Origin: an uncultured Anaeromusa sp.
Lineage (GTDB): Bacteria > Bacillota > Negativicutes > Anaeromusales > Anaeromusaceae
Length of the DNA: 64,000 nucleotides
NCBI RefSeq assembly: GCF_963676855.1
Contig: NZ_OY781460.1
Location: forward strand, 434,001 to 498,000
Direction of reading: 5' to 3'
The translations under genes were made by a program, and so were the position numbers. Each line of letters opens with the position of its first letter. Within the stretch, counting starts at the first letter, position 1. The notes beneath the pieces were generated by a model. The model worked only from the letters and a program-made list of their open reading frames with translations. It was not told where the DNA came from and searched no databases. Below, piece by piece: positions 16,014-23,549 of the stretch.

Positions 16014-18026
16014 GTGTCATTTTGTAAACAAATTCAAAGTAGTCTGACCGCCAAAGTTATTTTAGTCGTCATTTGCGGTCTGCTGCTTTCCCTTAGTATT
16101 CTTGGTCTCGCCAACTACTACAATGCCCGAAGCATTCTGATCAACGATGCGGAAGAACTGTTGGTCGATCAGTCTACAAGCTATGCCAAAGAAGTTGGCT
16201 TGTGGCTGAACGCCAGCGAGCAGGAGGTCTCCCTACTCGCCACCATGCCCAGCATTGTTAATGGCGAAACCGATGCTGCTCTGTCTTTCTTACGGGAAGA
16301 AGCCAAGCGCAATCCAAATTTTTTGCGTTTCTGGCTGGTCGATACCCAAGGAAGGGCTATTCATTCTACCGGCGACCGTACGAACATTGCCGACCGCGCT
16401 TATTTCAAGCAAGTCATGAGCACCGGCAAGTCCCTGATTACGGATCCTATCATTTCCAAAGTCGAAGGAAAAACCGTTATCTCCATCGTCGCGCCCATCA
16501 AGAAAAATGGTCAAATCACCGGCGTTATCGGCGGCACTCTGACCGTTGATACACTAATGAAACGCCTTGGAGAAATTCGTTTTGCCCAAAGCGGCTTTGC
16601 TTTTATGATCCAAAAAGACGGCCTTTTGATCAGCCATCCTGATAAAGAAAAAGTCATGAAGCAAAATCTGCTGAAAGACGAAACCATCCCTGCCTCTATA
16701 AAAGCGCTTGGTGAAAAAATGACCCGCGGCGAAGAAGGCTTAGGCCAATATAGTACTTCCAGCGGCGCTCATTACCTGGCTTATGCTCCTATAGCCGGCA
16801 CGAACTGGAGTCTGGCTCTGGAAGTTCCGAAAGAAGAAGTAACTGCCAAACTATCAGCCTTTACCTTTATCTCCATCGGCCTTAGCCTAATCATTCTAGT
16901 GCTCACCTGCGCAGCGGGAGCCCTTGCCGCCAGACGGCTCATTCGCCCCATTACTCGCCTCAACGAGCAGGTAGAGCAGATGGCCCAAGGCGATTTGACG
17001 ATCGCCGCCAAAAGCCAGGCTTCTGTGCGCTCTGATTCAGCCGATGAATTACAACTCTTAAGTGCCAATTTTGCTTCTATGGCAGAAAACATGCGTCACT
17101 TGGTACAACGAGTCGCTCAGTCTTCAGAACAGTTAGCCGCTTCCTCCCAGCAATTGACGGCCAGCACTGACCAGTCCGCACAAGCCGTCAACCAAGTAGC
17201 CGAGTCAATCAGCCTAGTCGCAGGCAGCGCCGACGCACAACAGCATAGCATGCAAGACGCTCTGCATACCGTAGAAGAAACGTCCCTGCACATCAACAAT
17301 TTGGCAAAAAACAGCTCGCAAATTGTCGCTACGGTAACCAACACTTCTACAGCCGCCGCTAGCGGGGATGCCTCTATTGCTGCCGCCACAGAGCAAATGG
17401 CAGCTATTTCTCAATCTGTCAGCCGCTCAGCGCAAGTTGTAACTACCCTAGGGGCTCGTTCTCAAGAAATCGGTCAGATCATCGACACCATCTCCGGCAT
17501 CGCCAGCCAGACCAATCTATTGGCTCTAAATGCCGCCATCGAAGCGGCTCGGGCGGGCGAACAAGGCCGCGGCTTCGCTGTTGTCGCCGAAGAAGTGCGC
17601 AAGCTGGCAGAACAATCCCAAGAAGCCGCCAAGAAAATTGCTCAGTTGATCGGCGAAATTCAAAGCGAAACTGCAACAGCCGTAGCCGCCATGGATGCAG
17701 GTACTAAAGAGGTAGAGCAAGGAAATCAGGTCGTTGCAACTGCTGGCGACGCTTTCCAGGAAATATCCTCCTTCATTGCCGTCATTTCCGAACAGGTTAC
17801 CGCTATGTCCGAAGCCTTTAGCGCCATCACCAAAGGCAACGAGATTATGGTTTCTTCCATTCATACCATCGACGAACATAGCCGGCAAACCAGCGAACAA
17901 ACGCAGACCGTCTCCGCTGCCACAGAAGAACAATCCGCCTCGATGGAAGAAATCGCCTCTTCCAGCCAAGCCTTGTCCTGCATGGCGGAAGAGCTACGGG
18001 AAACGGTGGCGAAGTTTAAAATTTAA
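16014..18026 (+). CDS. Methyl-accepting chemotaxis protein with periplasmic Cache sensor
   Basis: 670 aa with a GTG start seven bases after GGAGTGA. One membrane segment (about 15-35), an extracytoplasmic dCache-like sensor (about 40-280, with [24 protein letters not shown] and [16 protein letters not shown]), a second membrane segment (about 282-303), HAMP, then a long signalling coiled coil. The hairpin tip [20 protein letters not shown] and flanking [10 protein letters not shown] are intact. Double-Cache receptors of this type often bind amino acids or carboxylates, but the ligand is not predictable here. Transcribed alone; its 3' end is followed by structured element copy 2 and a terminator. 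Confidence 0.93.
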   Translation: MSFCKQIQSSLTAKVILVVICGLLLSLSILGLANYYNARSILINDAEELLVDQSTSYAKEVGLWLNASEQEVSLLATMPSIVNGETDAALSFLREEAKRNPNFLRFWLVDTQGRAIHSTGDRTNIADRAYFKQVMSTGKSLITDPIISKVEGKTVISIVAPIKKNGQITGVIGGTLTVDTLMKRLGEIRFAQSGFAFMIQKDGLLISHPDKEKVMKQNLLKDETIPASIKALGEKMTRGEEGLGQYSTSSGAHYLAYAPIAGTNWSLALEVPKEEVTAKLSAFTFISIGLSLIILVLTCAAGALAARRLIRPITRLNEQVEQMAQGDLTIAAKSQASVRSDSADELQLLSANFASMAENMRHLVQRVAQSSEQLAASSQQLTASTDQSAQAVNQVAESISLVAGSADAQQHSMQDALHTVEETSLHINNLAKNSSQIVATVTNTSTAAASGDASIAAATEQMAAISQSVSRSAQVVTTLGARSQEIGQIIDTISGIASQTNLLALNAAIEAARAGEQGRGFAVVAEEVRKLAEQSQEAAKKIAQLIGEIQSETATAVAAMDAGTKEVEQGNQVVATAGDAFQEISSFIAVISEQVTAMSEAFSAITKGNEIMVSSIHTIDEHSRQTSEQTQTVSAATEEQSASMEEIASSSQALSCMAEELRETVAKFKI

Positions 18027-18033
18027 AGAAGGG

Positions 18034-18188
18034 AAGTGCTTGTTTATTCACGGCTCACACCCAAACAGCTCTTTTTTTCTCATACATTGTCAGAAAGCCT
18101 CGGCAGAGCGCCGCTATGCCTACGTTTTCTTTCGCGTCTGATAAAAAAAGTTCTTGTTCGGGAGGAGCGTTCATTAAAACGCGCAGTT
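18034..18188. repeat. Structured 3'-UTR element, copy 2 (155 nt)
   Basis: Eight bases after the chemoreceptor stop. The outer arms pair around CCAAACAGCTCTTTTTTT (18061-18078) with the complementary 18142-18162 segment (AAAAAAAG, TGTTCGGG). The core 18086-18140, read on the minus strand, is nearly identical to copy 1 over CAGACGCGAAAGAAAAC, CATAGCGG, GCTCTGCCGAG and CTTTCTGACAA. The inner hairpin GGCATAGCG/CGCTCTGCC has one mismatch. Relative to the preceding gene it has the same orientation as copies 1 and 3. Confidence 0.85.
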
Positions 18189-18212
18189 CCCTAAAAAAAG
18201 TTACCGAAAACC

Positions 18213-18255
18213 GAAGAGGAGACTAGCCACCCTGGCCAGTCTCCTCTTTATTTTT
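18213..18255 (+). terminator. Intrinsic terminator after the chemoreceptor and element copy 2
   Basis: AGAGGAGACT pairs with AGTCTCCTCT, with a GCC...GGC inner extension, followed by TTATTTTT. The minus-strand side has no long T run, so it mainly serves the chemoreceptor. Confidence 0.8.
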
Positions 18256-18299
18256 AAATTCGACCCTTTCGAACCCTCGCTCTACGCCTTTTACTCCTG

Positions 18300-18839
18300 T
18301 TAAAAGTTCGTAGCGAGAATTTGGAAATGCGCCTGAGGATGATCGCAAACCGGGCAAAGGGTAGGCGCTTTGGTGCCCACATGAATATGGCCGCAGTTAG
18401 CGCACTGCCAGCGCTGCTCCTCGGGACGCGTAAAAACGGTTTCGTCCTTCAGGTTCGCCAATAACTTACGGTAACGCTCTTCGTGTTCTTTTTCGATTTC
18501 CCCTACAGCCTCAAAAAGATAGGCGATTTTCTCAAAGCCTTCTTCTTTAGCGGTTTTAGCAAAGGAAGCGTACATATCAGTCCACTCGTAGTTCTCGCCC
18601 TCTGCAGCATCTAGCAGATTCGCGGCGGTTTTCGGCATGCCGTCATGAAGCAGCTTAAACCAAATTTTCGCATGCTCTTTCTCATTATTAGCAGTTTCTT
18701 CAAAAAGAGCGGCAATTTGATTCAACCCTTCTTTTTTAGCCGCCGCCGCATAGTAGGTATACTTGTTGCGAGCTTGGCTCTCGCCGGCAAATGCTGCCTG
18801 CAAATTTGCTTCTGTTTTCGTTCCTTTTAAATTGCTCAT
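18300..18839 (-). CDS. rbr: Rubrerythrin
   Basis: 179 aa. An N-terminal four-helix di-iron domain (about 1-140) has [22 protein letters not shown] and [11 protein letters not shown], supplying the Glu/His iron ligands. A C-terminal rubredoxin-like domain has CANCGH and CPVCDH as the Fe(Cys)4 site. It reduces hydrogen peroxide to water in anaerobes, taking electrons from reduced rubredoxin or NADH-dependent partners. Length is slightly under the classical 191 aa but complete. A GGAGG lies upstream of the ATG. It follows the superoxide reductase gene by 66 bases on the same strand, giving a superoxide-to-peroxide-to-water module. Confidence 0.95.
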   Translation of the reverse strand: MSNLKGTKTEANLQAAFAGESQARNKYTYYAAAAKKEGLNQIAALFEETANNEKEHAKIWFKLLHDGMPKTAANLLDAAEGENYEWTDMYASFAKTAKEEGFEKIAYLFEAVGEIEKEHEERYRKLLANLKDETVFTRPEEQRWQCANCGHIHVGTKAPTLCPVCDHPQAHFQILATNF

Positions 18840-18905
18840 AATTTAAGCAACCTCCTGTTATTTATTATGTTTAGTAATTAGGATATCACTTTTCTTCAGA
18901 AAGAG

Positions 18906-19352
18906 TCAACGCTGAAACAGTGTTTTCCACAAACCATGCAAATTACAGTACGCATAAAGCGCAACCTCCCCGGCACCCTTCACATTGAAGATGGCTTCCG
19001 GGCTTTGTTCCGGCTCCAGTTCTACTCGTTGCACCTGCCCGTCAGCCACGGCCCAAATCCAGCGAATCCAATGTTCCGACATCATCGGGTGAGCTACTTC
19101 TCCCACCTTGACCGCCACTTGCCCTGTTGCCAGCCACTCGGCTATCGGCATATGCTTTTCTTGAGAAGCTTCTACCGTATTGGGTTCCAGCTTGATCATT
19201 TTCTTGCCACAACACTCCAACCCAGCAGCCACCTCTACACAAGTCGCCGCAAAGGCATCGCCCCGGCAGATCAATTCCGGATTTCCCGGATTCACAACCT
19301 CCACAATATATCCGCAATCCGGACATTGGTATAAAACTACCGACTCGCTCAT
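18906..19352 (-). CDS. dfx: Desulfoferrodoxin-type superoxide reductase with an insertion
   Basis: 148 aa. An N-terminal desulforedoxin-like Fe site (YQCPDCGYIVEV, then CCGKKM) precedes the neelaredoxin catalytic domain with QEKHMPI (Glu/His near the centre II Fe), VAHPMMSEHWIRWI and YCNLHGLW, which provide the four His and one Cys ligands. It reduces superoxide to peroxide without releasing oxygen. It is about 20 residues longer than classical desulfoferrodoxin (about 125 aa): between ELIC and ECCGKKM there is an inserted RGDAFAATCVEVAAGL with an additional Cys. Upstream of rubrerythrin, with a possible PerR site at 19371-19385. Confidence 0.9.
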   Translation of the reverse strand: MSESVVLYQCPDCGYIVEVVNPGNPELICRGDAFAATCVEVAAGLECCGKKMIKLEPNTVEASQEKHMPIAEWLATGQVAVKVGEVAHPMMSEHWIRWIWAVADGQVQRVELEPEQSPEAIFNVKGAGEVALYAYCNLHGLWKTLFQR

Positions 19353-19370
19353 GTTGATGCTCTCCTTGAA

Positions 19371-19385
19371 GAATAATAATTGTCT
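19371..19385 (-). promoter_or_regulatory. Possible PerR/Fur-family box upstream of dfx
   Basis: Minus-strand AGACAATTATTATTC matches the PerR box TTATAATnATTATAA at 9 of 14 fixed positions and lies just before the dfx ribosome site. This is suggestive only. Confidence 0.3.
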
Positions 19386-19522
19386 ACAAGTATTTTATCA
19401 ACATTATTGCCACCTGTCTACTCACTTATCAATATTTTTGAGCAAAAGCCCGTGATAACTTACAACCCAATATCACATCAGCACGGTCATGGGAGCCGGC
19501 ATATGAATAAATTAGCAGTTCC

Positions 19523-20503
19523 CTACCACAAACCGATCATATGCTGGCAAAGAAGTGAAACTATCGCAACTGCCGCCCAACAAGCCAAGCCGAGCAGAAT
19601 AGGAGCTAAGCCGTTTTTAAGCAGTTCTCCAAGGCGCGTATTAAGGCCAATCGCCGCCATGGCTACGGCAATACAGAATTTTCCCGCCTGGCCCAAAAAG
19701 TGAGCCGCTGTTTCTCCCAAAATACCGCTGGTGCTAATAACGGAGGCGGCCAGAAAACCCAAAACAAAAAGCGGAAAAATGCGACCTAAAGAAAAGCTTG
19801 CCCCTTCTTGCCTGGATTTTCGGGCCTGGTACAAGCCCAGCACTACGGTGATAGGAATAATCATCAGCGTTCGCGTCAGCTTGACTATCGTAGCATAGCT
19901 GCCCGCCGCATCGCTATAGGAATAGCCTGCCGCCACTACGGAGGAGGTATCGTTAATGGCGGTGCCGGCCCACATGCCAAAGCCTGCATCCCCCAAACCC
20001 AACAGATGTCCTAAAAAAGGAAATAAAAATACCGCGACGATATTAAAGAGAAAAATCGTCGAAATCGAATAGGTCACATCCTGGGTCTTCGCGCCAATCA
20101 CCGGCGCCGTTGCGGCAATGGCCGAACCGCCGCAAATGGCAGTGCCTACGCCAATAAGAATGGTCGTATCTCCCGGCAGGCGTAGCCAGCGACCTACCAG
20201 CCAAGCCGTCAAAAAGGCCGCACTCAAGGTCGCCACAATAATCACCAGCGACTGCCCGCCCACCTGCAAGACATAGTGCAAATTCATTTCAAAACCCAAC
20301 AAGACAATCGACAGCTGCAACACTTTCTTGCCGGTAAAACGCAGTCCCGGTTCCACACTCTCGGGACGCTTCCACTCTGCCAACAGGATGCCCAGCAAAA
20401 TTGCAAAAACAGGACCGCCTACCAACGGAACCGCCTGTCCTAACAGCCACGCCGGCACTGCCAAGAGCAGCGCCAACATAATCCCCGGCATTTGTTTCAT
20501 CAT
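19523..20503 (-). CDS. YeiH/UPF0324-family putative sulfate exporter
   Basis: 326 aa membrane protein with about 10 segments. Family signatures are GGPVFAILLGILLAEW, GFEMNLHYVL, GVGTAICGGSAIAATAPVIGA and MWAGTAINDTSSVVAAGYSYS. Related proteins are annotated as sulfate exporters linked to taurine or sulfonate breakdown, or YeiH. Experimental support for the substrate is thin. The start is the first of two adjacent ATG codons, after AAAGGAGCG. Divergent from a LysR regulator, the same arrangement as yeiH-yeiE in enterobacteria. Confidence 0.85.
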   Translation of the reverse strand: MMKQMPGIMLALLLAVPAWLLGQAVPLVGGPVFAILLGILLAEWKRPESVEPGLRFTGKKVLQLSIVLLGFEMNLHYVLQVGGQSLVIIVATLSAAFLTAWLVGRWLRLPGDTTILIGVGTAICGGSAIAATAPVIGAKTQDVTYSISTIFLFNIVAVFLFPFLGHLLGLGDAGFGMWAGTAINDTSSVVAAGYSYSDAAGSYATIVKLTRTLMIIPITVVLGLYQARKSRQEGASFSLGRIFPLFVLGFLAASVISTSGILGETAAHFLGQAGKFCIAVAMAAIGLNTRLGELLKNGLAPILLGLACWAAVAIVSLLCQHMIGLW

Positions 20504-20539
20504 TCTTCGCTCCTTTCGTATCCAAATCCAGCATACCCC

Positions 20540-20568
20540 TTGTCGTTTTATATGTAAAATACTATAAT
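20540..20568 (+). promoter_or_regulatory. Promoter of the LysR gene in the divergent region
   Basis: TTGTCG (20540-20545), 17 bases, TATAAT (20563-20568). The surrounding AT-rich inverted repeats (TTTTATATGTAAAATA and ATTTTATATAAT) are suitable LysR-type T-N11-A sites covering both divergent promoters. Confidence 0.5.
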
Positions 20569-20607
20569 TTTATATAATCAATAAGATTTTACCTATGGAG
20601 GTGTAGG

Positions 20608-21591
20608 ATGACATTCCGGCATTTGACCATTTTCCTGCAGGTCTGCGACAGCGGCAGCATGACCGCCGCTGCCAAGGCTCTTTTTGTAGCACAGCCCTCA
20701 ATTAGCCAGGCCATCGGTGAATTAGAAAGCCATTACCAAGTCAAGCTTTTTGAACGTTTAGGACGTCGCTTATATCTTACCGAACCAGGCAAGCGTCTAC
20801 TTACTTATGCCAGACACATTGTCAATCTCAACCAGGAAGCCGCTGCCGCCATGCGCGAGGTCAGCGAGCATGGAATTTTGCGACTGGGCGCCAGTGTTAC
20901 CGTTGGCACCTACTTGCTGGGGCCCTTATTGCACCGTCTGAGCGCCGTCAAGGCGGATATTGAAGTCACTTCTTACGTCAATAATACCAGCGTCATTGAA
21001 AACGACCTTTTAGAAGACCGTCTAGATCTAGGCGTGGTCGAAGGGAAAATACAGTCCCCCTGGCTAATAACGCAAAACTTCCAAGAAGATGAGATGGTGC
21101 TTGTCTGCTCACCGCAGCATCCTTGGGCGAACGAAAAAAGCATCCGCGCCGTCCAGCTCGAAGGAGCTTCCTTCATTGTCCGAGAAGCCGGCAGCGGTAC
21201 CCGCGAACTGTTTGAAGCCGTCATGACCAGTGCCGGCCTAAACTGGAAACTGGCGGGTTGCTACAATAACGCCGAAACCATCAAGGCCACCGTGGCCGCC
21301 GGTCTGGGTCATACCGTCATCTCCCGCCTGGCCGTGGCCAAAGAAGCCGCCAGAGGCGAATTGGCCATCGTCCCCTTAGACGGCTTATCTTTTGTACGCA
21401 CCTTCAAGATTGTGTATCACAAAAACAAGTACCTCTCTCCAGCCATGCAGTTCTTTATCGATTTGGTGCTGCGCACCCCGCAGGCGCAGCTTCTGCCGCC
21501 GCTGCCTCCGCAGGCAGTTGCCGCCTCCGCTTCCTCTGGCGCAAACAAAAACAACGCCCCGCCGACTAAAGACATTCCCATCTGGCTGTAA
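20608..21591 (+). CDS. LysR-family regulator (CysB/YeiE-like)
   Basis: 327 aa. An N-terminal winged HTH (residues 1-60, TAAAKALFVAQPSISQAIGELE) precedes a two-lobe effector domain (about 90-295). A GGAGG lies before the ATG. The C-terminal tail (about 297-327) is rich in Pro, Ala and Ser and looks disordered. It is divergent from the YeiH-type exporter with about 100 bases between them, so it probably controls that gene and itself. The effector is unknown. LysR-type regulators next to yeiH have been linked to sulfite or amino-acid metabolism in other bacteria. Confidence 0.88.
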   Translation: MTFRHLTIFLQVCDSGSMTAAAKALFVAQPSISQAIGELESHYQVKLFERLGRRLYLTEPGKRLLTYARHIVNLNQEAAAAMREVSEHGILRLGASVTVGTYLLGPLLHRLSAVKADIEVTSYVNNTSVIENDLLEDRLDLGVVEGKIQSPWLITQNFQEDEMVLVCSPQHPWANEKSIRAVQLEGASFIVREAGSGTRELFEAVMTSAGLNWKLAGCYNNAETIKATVAAGLGHTVISRLAVAKEAARGELAIVPLDGLSFVRTFKIVYHKNKYLSPAMQFFIDLVLRTPQAQLLPPLPPQAVAASASSGANKNNAPPTKDIPIWL

Positions 21592-21644
21592 GTAAAAATT
21601 TACGAACCTTAACGCAGAGAATAACAAAGAGGCCGAACACAACT

Positions 21645-21679
21645 AAAAACCGGACAGCCTATAAGCCGCCCGGTTTTTT
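21645..21679. terminator. Bidirectional terminator between LysR and mfrE
   Basis: AAAACCGG pairs with CCGGTTTTTT around a GACAGCCTATAAGCCGC loop region that also folds. T tracts exist on both strands, so it can end the LysR transcript (+) and the mfr operon (-). Confidence 0.75.
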
Positions 21680-21746
21680 CACATTTTCATTTCTTCAAAT
21701 CTTCCTCTGCACCCCTTCTGATACTCTTTTACTCTATGCTCATCTT

Positions 21747-22604
21747 TCAAAGTTTCATTTTATTTATCGCCGAAATATGCCGCGACAGGCCGAGTTCTTC
21801 CTTGGTCAGACCCAAGGCCAAGCCAATCAACTGCGACAAATGCAAAATAGGCAGCTCCGCATTGGTCCTAGCGGCTTCCCTTCCTTCCGGCTGGTACATA
21901 TCCAGTTGCATCTGGCAGAGCGGACAGGGCGTCACGACCACCTCCGCACCGGCTTTGACCGCGCTGTCCACTGCCTGACCGGTCACTTTCATTACATCGG
22001 CCTCCGCCGTCCAGAAAGCATGGAAGCCGCAGCATTTAAGCTTCCATGCAAATTCAACCGGCTGAGCCCCCAGAGCAGTGATCACGTTTTCTAGCGACTG
22101 CGGATGGAAGCAGTCTTCATACCCCATGATTTCCGGCGGCCGCAGCAAATGGCAGCCATAATAAGGCGCCACCTTCCAACCGTTAAGAGGCTTGGCAACT
22201 TTTCCCGCCAGCAGCTGCGGCTGCGATGCCAGTTCCCACAGCAAATGAGTTACCCTGCCGGTGCCCTTGTATTCATAGCCTGCCGACGCCAGCAGCGCAT
22301 TGACTTTCTTCTTCAACTCCGCATCAGAGTCTAGAGCCGCTTTAGCTCGACGCAGCTGCAGCGTACATGTATTGCATACCGTCAACAGCGGCAGGCCCAT
22401 ACTTTCGGCAATCGCCAGATTACGCGCGTTAACCGCCAGCGCCGTCAGTTCGTCCACATCCTGCAGATGCGACGCGCCACAGCAAGTCCAGCTGGGGATT
22501 TCCACCAACTCAATCCCTAAGACCTCCGTCACCTTTACGGTAGCTAAAAACGCTTCGCTCGCAGCGCCGCGGAGTACGCAGCCTGGAAAAAAGGCGTACT
22601 TCAT
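21747..22604 (-). CDS. mfrE: Fumarate reductase-type subunit E (CCG-domain protein)
   Basis: 285 aa with two cysteine-rich CCG domains: CCGASHLQ with the CNTCTLQL segment, then GCHLLRP, CCGFHAF and CPLCQMQLD. This is the architecture of heterodisulfide reductase HdrB and of the SdhE/MfrE subunits that replace the cytochrome b anchor in SdhABE/MfrABE-type enzymes. It would bind a non-cubane [4Fe-4S] cluster and contact quinol at the membrane surface; no transmembrane segment is seen. ATGA overlap with mfrB. Last gene of the operon. Confidence 0.85.
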   Translation of the reverse strand: MKYAFFPGCVLRGAASEAFLATVKVTEVLGIELVEIPSWTCCGASHLQDVDELTALAVNARNLAIAESMGLPLLTVCNTCTLQLRRAKAALDSDAELKKKVNALLASAGYEYKGTGRVTHLLWELASQPQLLAGKVAKPLNGWKVAPYYGCHLLRPPEIMGYEDCFHPQSLENVITALGAQPVEFAWKLKCCGFHAFWTAEADVMKVTGQAVDSAVKAGAEVVVTPCPLCQMQLDMYQPEGREAARTNAELPILHLSQLIGLALGLTKEELGLSRHISAINKMKL

Positions 22605-23548
22605 GCTTTGTCCTCCTTCGCAGCCACCATAATGGTCCGCACCTTCTGAATCTCAGCGATGGCTTCGTGTTTTTCCAAAGGTGCCAGCTTGCCGGCCCTC
22701 ATCAGGCGATAGGCTACCGGAATACGCAGAGCCGCCTGGATGCCTTCGCTTTTCGCAGCCAGCATCGCCTCATTGAGACGCCCCGTGTCCTTGATGTCGT
22801 CGTAAAAAGCCAGCGCATGAGAGGGACCTATGCCGCGATACAGTTTTTCCCGAAACGTAGCGATGCGCAGCTTTTCAATATCTTCCGCTGGCTTTAAACC
22901 TTTAGGACACTTGGTGGTACATTCCTGGCAGTTCATGCATTTCCAGAGGCCCCCGTCCTGCACCGCCGGAACTAAGTGAGCCGACGGATCGCTGTCCCGA
23001 GAGTCGGCGGCAAATTTCTGCGCCCGGGCGAAGACGAAGGGATCGAAAAAATCACTGCTGTCGGCAGTGCATTTATTGCATTCCGATACGCAAGAACCGC
23101 AAAGAATGCATTCGGAGTTCTTGCTGATCTTTTTAAAGGCCTCTGGCGTCTGCCGACAGCCTTCAGCCGCGCTGAATTCGTTTTTCGGCTGCAAAAAAGG
23201 TTTAACCTTCTTCAACCGCTCATATTTGGGCTGCCAGTCTACAGCCAAATCCCGCAACACTTTAAAGTTGCCCAGCGGCGCAAGCGTGAGCGTTTGCGTC
23301 TGATACCGCTTCACCAAGTCTTCCAGCAACGTTTCGCATGCCAACACGGCATTATCATTGACCCGAATAGCGCAAGCGCCGCAAATACTGGAACGACAGG
23401 AAGCCGTAAAAGTCAGTGTCGGGTCGACGGTTTCCTTGATTTTCAGCAGCGCCGCCAACACAGTCATGCCTTTTTCCAGCTCCACCACATAGTTTTGCGT
23501 CCAATTTTTGCCGTCCAGAAACCGCTCTATTTTTAATGTTATCGCCAT
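22601..23548 (-). CDS. mfrB: Fumarate reductase-type iron-sulfur subunit
   Basis: 315 aa. The N-terminal plant-type ferredoxin domain has Cys51, 56, 59 and 71 (SCRSSICGACA ... LAC) for [2Fe-2S]. Two further motifs follow, CILCGSCVSECNKC and CMNCQECTTKCPKG, for the other two clusters. The extended C-terminal tail (about 60 residues beyond the last cluster) is typical of the E-type (SdhB/MfrB) enzymes. It has no signal peptide, so if the complex is extracytoplasmic it must be co-exported with the Tat-bearing flavoprotein. Starts one base after the flavoprotein stop. Confidence 0.9.
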   Translation of the reverse strand: MAITLKIERFLDGKNWTQNYVVELEKGMTVLAALLKIKETVDPTLTFTASCRSSICGACAIRVNDNAVLACETLLEDLVKRYQTQTLTLAPLGNFKVLRDLAVDWQPKYERLKKVKPFLQPKNEFSAAEGCRQTPEAFKKISKNSECILCGSCVSECNKCTADSSDFFDPFVFARAQKFAADSRDSDPSAHLVPAVQDGGLWKCMNCQECTTKCPKGLKPAEDIEKLRIATFREKLYRGIGPSHALAFYDDIKDTGRLNEAMLAAKSEGIQAALRIPVAYRLMRAGKLAPLEKHEAIAEIQKVRTIMVAAKEDKA

Positions 23549-23549
23549 C

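Noticed and set aside
18840..18905. Independent sigma-A promoter for rubrerythrin (TTGACT on the minus strand)
   Set aside because: At 17 bases the -10 would be ATATCC, too poor. Co-transcription with dfx is equally likely.
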